Assembly (NCBI GenBank): GCA_964036315.1
Contig: CAXIWW010000817.1
Span: 9,397,501 to 9,461,500, forward strand
DNA: 64,000 bases
DNA from: Acanthosepion esculentum
Lineage: Eukaryota; Mollusca; Cephalopoda; Sepiida; Sepiidae
Direction of reading: 5' to 3'
The position numbers were made by a program, and so were the translations under genes. The notes below the pieces were generated by a model. It saw only the letters and a program-made list of their open reading frames with translations. It ran no database searches and was not told the origin of the DNA. This document shows positions 35,831 through 46,350 of the stretch, piece by piece. How positions within the stretch are numbered: position 1 is the first letter of the stretch; each line of letters starts with the position of its first letter.

Positions 35831-38800
35831 GGTCCACATTTGACCGTCTTTTTAGATTCCGTCAAGCAGCATGGACCTGTTGGCTTCCGGTCCATATTTG
35901 AGCGTCTTGTGCAAGATGATACACTACGTCCAGGAGCCCTGTTTCTGATCACTTGGTTTCTGGTGCATATTTGAGCGTCTAATATAAAAAGATAAACTAC
36001 GTCCAGCAGCATGGCCTCTGATCTGTTGGTTTCCGGTCCATATTTGAGAGTCTAATGTAAGATTTTAGACTACGTCCAGAAGCATCGCCTCTGACCTTTT
36101 GGCTTCCGGTCCATATTTGAGCCTCTTGTGTAAGATGATACACTACGTCCAGCAGCCCTGTTTCTGATCTCTTGGTTTCTGGTGCATAATTGAGCGTCTA
36201 ATGTAAAAAGATAAACTCCGTCAAGCATCATGGAATCTGATCTGTTGTTTTCCGGTCCATATTTGAGCGTCTTGTGTATGATGATACACTACGTGCACAA
36301 GCCCTGTTTCTGATCTCTTGGATTCTGGTGCATAATTTAGGGTCTAATGTAAACCCTCAATATCATGCTGCTGAACTTTGATCTGTTGGTTTCCGGTCCA
36401 TATTTGAGCGTCTTGTGCAAGATGATACACTACGTCCAGCAGCCCTGTTTCTGATCTCTTGGTTTCTGGTCCATATTTGAGCGTCTAATGTAAAAAGATA
36501 AACTACGTACAGCAGCATGGCATTCGATCTGTTGGTTTCCGTCCATATTTGAATGTCTTATGTAAGCTTTTAGACTACGTCCAGCAGCATGTCTTCTGAC
36601 CTGTTGGCTTCCGGTCCATATTTGAGCCTCTTGTGTAAGATGATACACTACGTCCAGCAGCCATGATTATGATCTTTTGGATTCTGGTGAATATTTGGGC
36701 GTCTAATGTAAAAAGATAAACTACGTCCAGCAGCATGGCCTCTGATCTGTTGGTTTCTGTTCCATATTTGAGCTTCTAATGTAAGATTTTATACTACGTC
36801 CAGCAAATGGCCTCTGACCTGTTGGCTTCCGGTCAATATTTGAGCGTCTTGTGTAAGATGATACACTACATCCAGCAGCCCTGTTTCTGATCTCTTGGTT
36901 TCTGGTGCATATTTGAGCGTCTAATGTAAAAAGATAAACTCCGTCAAGCATCATGGAATCTGATCTGTTGTTTCCGGTCCATATTTGAGCGTCTTGTGTA
37001 AGATGATACACTACGTCCACCAGCCCTGTTTCTGATCTCTTGGATTCTGGTGCATAATTGAGGGTCTAATGTAAAAAGATAAACTACGACCAGCAGCATG
37101 GCCTCTGATCTGTTGGTTTCCCGTCCATATTTGAGCGTCTAATGTAAGATTTTAGAGTAGGTCGAGCAGCATGGCCTCTGACCTGTTGGCTTCTGGTCCA
37201 TATTTGTGCGTCTTGTGCAAGATGATACACTACGTCCAGCACCCCTTTTTCTGATCTCTTGGTTTCTTGTGCATATTTGAGCGTCTAATGTAAAAAGATA
37301 AACTACGTCCAGCAGCATGGCCTCTGATCTGTTGGTTTCCGGTCCATATTTGAGCGTCTAATGTAAGATTTCAGAATACGTCGAGAAGAATGGCCTCTGA
37401 CCTGTTGGCTTCCGGTCCATATTTGAGCGTCTTGTGTAAGATTATACACTACGTCCAGCAGCCCTGTTTCTGATCTCATTTCTGGTGCATATTTGAGCGT
37501 CTAATTTAAAATGATAAACTACGTCCAGCAGCATGGCCTCTGATCTGTTGGTTTCCGGTCCATATTTGAGCGTCTAATGTAAGATTTCAGAGTACGTCGA
37601 GAAGCATGGCCTTTGACCTGTTGGCTTCCGGTTCATATTTGAACGTCTTGTGCAAGATTATACACTACGTCCAGCAGCCCTGTTTCTGATCTCTTTATTT
37701 CTGGTGCATATTTGAGCGTCTAATTTAAAAAGTTAAACTACGTCCAGCAGCATGGCCTCTGATCTGTTGGTTTCCGCTCCATATTTGAGCCTCTAATATA
37801 AGATATTACATGAAGGCCAGCAGCATGGACTCTGACCTGTTGGTTTCCGGTCCATATTTGAGCGTCTTGTGTAAGATGATACACTACGTCTAGCATCCCT
37901 GTTTCTGATCTCTTGGTTTCTGGTGCATATTTGAGCGTCTAATGTAAAAAGATAAACTACGCCCAGCAGCATAGCTTCTGATCTGTTGGTTTCCGTCCAT
38001 ATTTGAAAATCTTATGTAAGATTTTAGACTACGTCCAGCAGCATGACCTCTGAACTGTTGGCTTCCGGTCCATATTTGAGCGTCTTGTGTAAGAGGATAC
38101 ACTACGTCCAGCAGCCCTGTTTCTGATCTCTTGGTTTCTGGCGCGTATTTGAGCGTCTAATGTAAAAAGATAAACTACGTCCCGCAGCCTTGCCTCTGAT
38201 CGGTTGGTTTCCGGTCCATATTTGAGCCTCTAATGTAAGATTTTTCATGATGTCCAGCAGCATGGCCTCTGACCTGTTGGCTTCCAGTCCATATTTGTGC
38301 CTCTTGTGCAAGATGATACACTACGTCCAGCAGCCATGATTCTGATCTGTTGGTTGCTGGTGCATATTTGAGCGTATAATTTAAAACGATAAACTACGTC
38401 CAGCAGAATGGCCTCTTATCAGTTGGTTTCCGGTCCATATTTGAGCGTCCAATGTAAGATTTTAGACTACGTCCAGCTGCATGGCCTCTGACCTGTTGGC
38501 TTCCGGTCCATATTTGAGCGTCTTGTGTAAGATGATACACTAGGTCCAGCAGCAATTATTCTTATCTGTTGGTTTCTGGTGCATATTTTGAGCGTCTAAT
38601 GTAAAAAGATAAACTACGTCCAGCAGCATGGCCTCTGATCTGTAGGTTTCCGGTCCATATTTTAGCGTCTAATGTAAGATTTTAGACTACGTCCAGCAGC
38701 ATTGCCTCTGACCTGTTGGCTTCCGGTCCATATTTGAGCGTCTTGTGTAAGGTGATACACTACGTCCAGCAGCCATGATTCTGATCTGTTGGTTTCTGGT

Positions 38801-41800
38801 ACATATTTGAGCTTCTAATGTAAAAAGATAAACTACGACCAGCAGCATGGCCTCTGACCTGTTGGTTTCCCGTCCATATTTGAGCGTCTAATGTAAGATT
38901 TTAGACTACGTCCAGACACAGGGCCTCTGACCTGTTGGCTTCCGGTCCATATTTGAGCGTTTTGTGTAAGATGATACACTACGTCCAGCAGCAATGTTTC
39001 TGATCTCTTGGTTTCTGGTGCATATTTGAGCGTCTAATATAAAAAGATAAACTACACCCTGCAGCATGGCCTCAGAATTGTTGGTTTCCGTTCCACATTT
39101 GAGCGTCTAATGTAAGATTTTAGCATATATCCAGCAGCATGCCCTCTGACCTGTAGGCTTCCGGTCCATATTAGAGTGTCTTCTGTAAGATGATACACTA
39201 CGTCCAGCAGCCATGATTCTGATCTATTGGTTTCTGGTGCATATTTGAGCGTCTAATGTAAAAAGATAAACTACGTCCAGCAGCATGGCCTCAGAACTGT
39301 TGGTTTCCGTTCCATATTTGAGCATCTAATGTAAGATTTTAGACTACGCCCAGCAGCATGGCGTCTCACCTGTTGACTTCCGGTCCATATTTGAGCGTCT
39401 TGTGTAAGATGATACACTACGTCCAGCAGCAATGATTCTGATCTCTTGGTTTCTGGTGCATATTTTGAGCGTCTAATGTAAAAAGATAAACTACGACCAG
39501 CAGCATGGCCTCTGACCTGTAGGTTTCCGGTCATATTTGAGCGTCTAATGTAAGATTTTAGACTACGTCCAGCAGCATTGACTCTGACCTGTTTGCTTCC
39601 GGTCCATATTTGAGCGTCTTGTGTAAGATGATGCACTACGTCCAGCAGCCATGATTCTGATCTCTTTGTTTCCGGTCCATATTTGAGCGTCTAATTTAAA
39701 AAGATAAACTACGCCCAGCAGCAGAGCCTCTGATCTGTAGGTTTCCGGTCCATATTTGATCGTCTAATGTAAGATTTTAGACTACGTCAAGCAGCATTGC
39801 CTCTGACCTGTTGGCTTCCGGTCCATATTTCTGCGTCTTGTGTAATATGATACACTACGTCCAGCAGCCATGATTCTGATCTGTTGGTTTCTGGTACATA
39901 TTTGAGCTTCTAATGTAAAAAGATAAACTACGAGCAGCAGCATGGCCTCTGACCTGTTGGTTTCCCGACCATATTTTAGCGTCTAATGTAAGGTTTTTGA
40001 CTACGTCCAGCAGCATGGCTTCTGACCTGTTGGCTTCCGGTCCATATTTGAGCCTTCTTGTGTAAGATCATATACTACGTCCAGCAGCCCTGTTTCTGAT
40101 CTCTTGGTTTCTGGTGCATATTTGAGCGTCTAATGTAAAAAGATAAACTACGTCCAGCAGCATCGCCTCTGATCTGTTGGTTTCCGGTCCATATTTGAGC
40201 GTCAAATATAAGATTTTAGACTACGCCCAGCAGCATGGCCTCTGACCTGTATGCTTCCGGTCAATATATGAGCGTCTTGTGTAAGATATTACACTAAGTC
40301 CAGCAGCCATGATTCTGATCTGTTGGTTTCTGGTGCATATTTGAGCGTCTAATGTAAAAAGATAAACTACGTCCAGCAGCATGGCCTCTGATCTGTTGTT
40401 TTCCGGACCATATTGGAGCGTCTAATGTAAGATTTTAGTCTACATGCAGAAGCATGGCTTCTGACCTGTTGGCTTCCGGTCCATATTTGAGAGTCTTGTG
40501 TAAGATGATACACTACGTCCAGCAGCCATGATTCTGATCTGTTGGTTTCTGGTGCATATTTGAGAGTCTGATGTAAAAAGATAAACTACGTACAGCAGCA
40601 TGGCTTCTGATCTGTTGGTTTCCGGTCCATATTTGAGCGTCTAATGTAAGATTTGAGACTACGTCCAGCAGCATTGCCTCTGACTTGTTGGCTTTCGGTC
40701 CATATTTGAGCGTCTTGTGTAAGATGATACACTACGTCCCGCAGCCATGATTCTGATCTGTTGGTTTCTGGTGCATATTTGAGCGTATAATGTAAAAAGA
40801 TAAACTACGTCCAGCAGCATGGCCTCAGATCTGTTGGTTTCCGGTCCATATTTGAGAACTAATGTAAGATTTTAGAATACGTCCAGCAGCATGGCCTGTG
40901 ACCTGTTGGCTTCCGGTCCATATTTGAGCGTCTTGTGTATGGTGATAAACTATGTCCAGCAGCCATGATTCTGATCTCTTGGTTTCTGGTACATATTTGA
41001 GCGTCTAATGTAAAAAGATAAACTACGTCCTGCAACATGGCATCTGATCTGTTTGTTTCCCGTCCATATTTGTGCGTCTAATGTAAGATTTTAGACTACC
41101 TCCAGCAGCATGGCCTCTCCCCTGTTGGCTTCCGGTCCATATTGGAGCGTCTTTGTAAGATGATACACTATGTCCAGCAGACATGATTCTGATCTGTTGG
41201 TTTCTGTACATATTTGAGCGTCTAATGTAAATAGATAAACTACGTCCAGTAGCACGGCCTCTGATCTGTTGGTTTCCCGTCCATATTTGAGCGTCTAATG
41301 TAATATATTAGAATACGTCCAGCAGCATGGCATCTGACCTGTTGGCTTCCGGTCAATATTTGAGCGTCTTGTGTAAGATGATACACTACGTCCAGCAGCC
41401 CTGTTACTGATATTTGGTTTTTGGTGAATTTTCGAGCGTCTAATGTACAAAGATAAACTACGTCCAGCAGCATGGCCTCTGACCTGTTTATTTCCGGTCC
41501 ATATTTGAGCGTCTTGTGCAAGATTATACACTACGTCCAGCAGCCATGATTCTGATATGTTGGTTTCTGGTGCATATTTGAACGTCTAATCTAAAAATAT
41601 AAACTACGTCTAGCAGCATGGCCTCTGATCTGTTGGTTTCCGGTCCATATTTGAGCATCGAATATAAGATTTTAGAATACATGCCGCAGCATGGCCTCTG
41701 ACCAGTTGGCTTCCGGTCCATATTTGAGCGTTTTGTGTAAAATGATACACTACTTCCAGCAGCCCTGTTTCTGATATCTTGGTTTCTGGTGCATATTTGA

Positions 41801-44800
41801 GCGTCTAATGTAAAAAGATAAACTACGTCCAGCAGCATGGCCTCTGATATGATGGTTTCCAGTCCATATGTGAGCGTCTAATGTAAGGTTTAGACTACGT
41901 CTAACAGCATGGCCTTTGACCTGTTGGCTTCCGGTCCATATTTGAGCGTCTTGTGTAAGATGATACACTACGTCCAGCAGCAACGATTCTGATCTGTTGG
42001 TTTCTGGTGCATATTAGAGCGTCTAATGTAAAAAAATAAACTACGTCCAGCAGCATGGCCTCTGATCTGTTGTTTTCCGGTCCATATTTTAGCGTCTAAT
42101 GTAAGATATTAGACTACGTCTAGCAGCATGGCTTCTGACCTGTTGGCTTCCGGTCCATATTTGAGCGACTTGTGTAAGATGATACACAACATCCAGCAGC
42201 CATGATTTTGATGTCTTGGTTTCTGGTGCATATTTGAGCGTCTAATGTAAAAAGATAAACTACGACTAGCAGCATGGCCTCTGATCTGTTGGTTTCCGGT
42301 CCATATTTGAGCGTCTAATGTAAGATTTTAGACTACGTCCAGCAGCATGGCCTCTGACCTGTTAGCTTCCCGTCCATATTTGAGCGTCTTGTGTAAGATT
42401 ATACTGTACGTCCAGCAGCCATGATTCTGATCTGTTGTTTTCTGGTTCATATTTGAGCTTCTAATGTAAAAAGATAAACTACGTCCAGCAGCATGGCCTC
42501 TGATCGGTTTGTTCCGGTCCATATTTGAGCTTCTAATGTAAGATATTAGACTACGACCAGCCGCATGGCATCTGACCTCTTGGCTTCCGGTCCATATTTG
42601 AGCGTCTTGTGTGAGATGATACACTACGTCCAGCAGCATGGCCTCTGATCTGTTAGTTTCCCGTCCATATTTGAGCGTCTAATGTAAGATTTTAGACTAC
42701 GTCCTGCAGCATGGCCTCCGAACTGTTGGCTTCCGTTCCATATTTGAGCGTCTTGTGTAAGAAGATACACTACGTCCAGCAGCCATGATTCTGATCTGTT
42801 GGATTCTGGTGCATATTTGAGCGTCTAATGTAAAAAGATAGACTACGACCAGCAGCATGGCCTCTGATCTGTTGGTTTCCCGTCCATATTTGAGCTTCTA
42901 ATGTAAGATTTTAGACTACGTCCAGCAGCATAGCCTCTGTCCGTTTGGCTTCCGGTCCATATTTGAGCGTCTTGTGTAAGATGATACACTACATCCAGCA
43001 GCCCTGTTTCTGATCTCTTGGTTTCTGATGCATATTTTAGCGTCATGTGTAAGATTATACACTACGTCCAGCTGCCATGATTCTGATCTGTTGGTTTCTG
43101 GTGCATATTTGAGCGTCTAATGTAAAAAGATAAACTACGACCAGCAGCATGGCCTCTGATCTGTTGGTTACCGGTCCATATTTGAGAATCGAATGTAAGA
43201 TTTTAGAATACATGCAGCAGCATGGCCTCTGACATGTTGGCTTCCCGTCCATATTTGAGCGTCTTGTGTAAGATGATACACTACGTCCAGCAGCCCTGTT
43301 ACTGATATCTTGGTTTCTGGTGAATTTTTGAGCGTCTAATGTACAAAGATATACTACGTCCAGCAGCATGGCCTCTGACCTGTTGATTTCCGGTCCATAT
43401 TTGAGCGTCTTGTGTAAGATGGTACACTACGTGCAGCAGCCATGATTCTGATCTGTTGGTTTCTGGTGCATATTTTGAGCGTCTAATTTAAAAAGATAAA
43501 CTGCGTCCAGCAGCATGGCCTCTGATTTGTTGGTTTGCCGTACATATTTGAGCGTCTAATGTAAGATTTTAGACGACGTCCAACAGCATTGCCTCTGACA
43601 TGTTGGCTTCCGGTCCATATTTGAGCGTCTTGTGTAAAATGATACACTACGTCCAGCAGCTATGATTCTGATCTCTTGGTTTCTGGTGCATATTTGAGCG
43701 TCTAATGTAAAAAGATAAACTACGACCAGCAGCATGGCCTCTGATCTGTTGCTTTACGGTCCATATTTGAGCGTCTAATATAAGATTTTAGAATAGGTCC
43801 AGCTGCATGGCCTCTGACCTGTTGGCTTCCGGTCCATATTTGAGCGTCATGTTTAAGATGATACACTACGTCCAGCAGCCCTGTTTCTGATCTGTTGGTG
43901 TCTGGTGTATATTTGAGCGTCTAATGTAAAAAGATAAACTACGTCCAGCAGCATGGCCTCTGATCAGTTGGCTTCCGGTCCATATTTGAGGGTCTTGTGT
44001 AAGATGATACACTACGTCCAGCAGCCCTGTTTCTGATCTCTTGGTTTCTGGTGCATATTTGAGCGTCTAATGTAAAAAGATAAATTACGTCCAGCAGCAT
44101 GGCCTCTGATCTGTTGGTTTCCGGTCCATATTTGAGCGTCTAATGTAAGATATTAGACTACGTCCAGCAGCATGGTCTCTGACCTGTTGGTTTCCGGTCC
44201 ATATTTGAGCGTCTTATGTAAGTTGATAGACAACGTCCAGCAGCCATGATTTTGATCTCTTGGTTTCTGTTGCATATTTGAGCGTCTAATGGAAAAAGAT
44301 AAACTACATCCAGCAGCAAGGCCTCAGATCCGTTTGATTCCGGTCCATATTTGAGCGTCTAATGTAAGATTTTAGACTACGTCCAGCAGCATGGCCTCTC
44401 ACCTGTTAGCTTCCGGTCCATATTTGATCGTCTTGTGTAAGATGATACACTACGTCCAGCAGCCATGATTCTGATCTGTTGTTTCCTGGTTCATATTTGA
44501 GCGTCTAATGTAAAAAGATAAACTACGACCAGCAGCATGGCCTCTGATCGGTTGGTTTGCGGTCCATATTTTAGCGTCTAATGTAAGATTTTAGACTACG
44601 TCCAGCAGAATGGACTCTGACCTCTTGGCTTCCGGTCCATATTTGAGCGTCTTGTGTAAGATGATACACTACGTCCAGCAGCCCTGCTTCTGATCTCTTG
44701 GTTTCTTGTGCATATTTGAGCGTCTAATGTAAAAAGATAAACTACGTCATGCAGCATGGCCTCTGATAAGTTGGTTTCTGGTCCATATTTGAGCGTCCAA

Positions 44801-44847
44801 TGTAAGATTTTAGACTACGTCAGGCAGCATGGCTTCTGATCTGTTGG
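35831..44847 (+). repeat. Satellite D array (73-bp monomer, 219-bp three-monomer higher-order repeat)
   Basis: About 9.0 kb, roughly 123 monomers or 41 trimers. All monomers share CATATTTGAGCGTCT and ACTACGTCCAGCAGC. Three types alternate. Type a has AATGTAAGATTTTAGACTAC and CTCTGACCTGTTGGCTTCCG. Type b has TGTGTAAGATGATACACTAC and either CCATGATTCTGATCTGTTGG or CCCTGTTTCTGATCTCTTGG. Type c has AATGTAAAAAGATAAACTAC and CTCTGATCTGTTGGTTTCCG. The b form with CCCTG is commoner at the left, the CCATGATTC form through the middle. The leftmost monomer (35831-35890) is shorter and divergent, as is usual at array edges. Orientation is uniform and stop codons interrupt all frames. It is flanked on both sides by C in the same orientation. 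I do not recognise the family; the organised trimer makes it a candidate centromeric or other structural satellite, which is inference only. Confidence 0.94.
36180..37080 (+). repeat. Local D variant: c-b dimers lacking type a, present twice
   Basis: At about 36218 and 36941 (offset 723 bp) a type c monomer with CTCCGTCAAGCATCATGGAA is followed directly by a type b monomer, giving about 146 bp instead of 219 before the next b. Both are followed by the same b variant (TTGGATTCTGGTGCATAAT). This points to a duplication of about 0.72 kb inside the array edge after one type a monomer was lost. Confidence 0.7.
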
Positions 44848-45636
44848 TGTCCAATTGTCTGGAATTTCATTTGGTCAGATAGTAAAAAGTACAGCTTTCA
44901 CCAGGTGCGCGGTATGTCGTCTGACAATTTACAGCGTCCGAATTCCAGTGTGCACAATAAGACTGCAATTCTAATTTTGCCTTTTTATAGAATCCACAGA
45001 ATATTGCTGTCCAATTTTCGGGAATATCTTGCCTTATTCATAATTACAAAAGCTTTTTCGTCACCTTGATTAGAGTCGAGTCGAAATTCAACGGTATGGG
45101 AACCCTTGTTAGCTCATTTGCGGAAATTGTCATGCGGCCCTAAACTGGGAAATCAGTCATATTTCACTTGTTTATAACTTTTTTCCAGTAAAAGAAATAT
45201 TTTCAAAATGGGTATCAAATTTTGTGCAATTGTTTGATTTGTTTATGTTTACAGGGATTTTTCATTTGCTCAGATAGTAAAAAGTACAGCTTTCACCAGG
45301 TGCGCGGTATGACGGCTGACAATTTACAGCGTCCGAATTCCAGTGTGCACAATAAGACTGCATTTCTACTTTTGTCTTTTTATAGAATCCACAAAATATT
45401 GCTGTCCAATTTTCGGGAATATCTTGACTTATTCTTAATTACAAAAGTTTTTTCGACACCTTCATTATAGTCGAGTCTAAATTCAAAGGTATGGGGACTT
45501 GTGTTAGCTCATTTGCGGAAATTGTCATGCGTCCCTAAACTGGGAAATCAGTCATATTTCACTTGTTTATAAATTTTTCCAGTAAAATAAATATTTTCAA
45601 ATGGGTATCAAATTGTGTGCAATTATTTGATTTGTC
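44848..45636 (+). repeat. Unit C pair flanking the D array on the right
   Basis: About 20 bp of mid-unit C (TGTCCAATTGTCTGGAATTT) directly joins a unit start (CATTTGGTCAGATAGTAAAA), followed by one complete and one nearly complete 395-bp unit. AGTAAAAAGTACAGC at 44881 and 45276 gives the period of 395. Recognisable segments in order are GTGCGCGGTATG, GTCCGAATTCCAGTGTGCAC, ATTACAAAAG, TCATTTGCGGAAATTGTCAT, GCGGCCCTAAACTGGGAAAT, TTCACTTGTTTATAA and GTGCAATTATTTGATTTGT. It passes into forward B at GATTTGTCGGCCGCTACAAA. There is no convincing open frame. Confidence 0.9.
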
Positions 45637-46350
45637 GGCCGCTACAAATCGACATATCCTGGCTCTTTTGTGACAGCTTCCTTACAAGCAGTCTCAGGCA
45701 GCCGCTAGTCCACTTCTCCTGACTTTTTGTGCCAATTGCCTTACAAGCAATCCCAGGCTGCTATGAACCGATTTCTCATGGCTCATTTGTGGCATCTGCC
45801 TTACAAGCATTCTCAGGCTGCAGCAATATGAATTCTCCTGGCTTTTTGTGCGAATTGCCTTACAAGCAATCCCAGGCGCGTACGAGCCGATTTCTCCAGG
45901 CTCTTTTGTGGCAACTGCCTTACAAGAAATCTCAGGCTGCTACAAGCCGAAGTCTCCTGGGGCTTTTGTGACAACTGCCTTACAAGCAATGTCAGGCTGC
46001 TACGAGCCGACTTCTCTTGGCTCTTTTGTGAAAAGTACCTGACAAGTAATATGAAGCTGCTACAAGCCGAATTCTCCTGGAGCTTTTGTGACAACTGCCT
46101 TACAAACAATGCCAGGGTGCTACGAGCCGACTTCTCCTGACTCTTTTGTGAAAACTGCCTTACAAGTAATATCAGGCTGCTACAAAACGACATCTACTGT
46201 CTCTTTTGTGAAACTGCCTTACAAGCAATCTCAGGCCGCTACAAGCCGAATACGCCTGACTCTTTTGTGAAATTGCCTTGCAAGCAATATCAGGCTGCTA
46301 CAAATCGTCATCTCCTTCTCTTTTGTGAAAACTGCCTAAAAGTAATCTCA
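45637..46350 (+). repeat. Satellite B array, forward, between C and reversed B
   Basis: About 12 monomers on the + strand, showing a well-ordered run of subtypes (CTTTTTGTGCCAATTGCC, CATTTGTGGCATCTGCC, CTTTTTGTGCGAATTGCC, TGTGGCAACTGCC, GGGCTTTTGTGACAACTGCC, and so on). Orientation flips at TAATCTCAGTAAGGCTGTTG near 46350, with part of a monomer missing at the turn. Confidence 0.9.

Noticed and set aside
35831..44847. CENP-B box in satellite D
   Set aside because: I looked for the TTCG...A..CGGG pattern in the D monomer types and did not find it. Many centromeric satellites lack it, so this neither supports nor excludes a centromere role.
35831..44847. D as an insertion that simply split one unit of C
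   Set aside because: The C phase at the left border (after GCGGCCCTAAAC) and at the right border (TGTCCAATTGTC, then a unit start) do not join into one unit, so a clean insertion does not fit.
45222..45470. Open frame of about 80 codons in unit C, also seen reversed near 24.65-24.88 kb
   Set aside because: Each copy is broken or shifted differently, length is near chance for AT-rich sequence, and it lies across a tandem repeat border.
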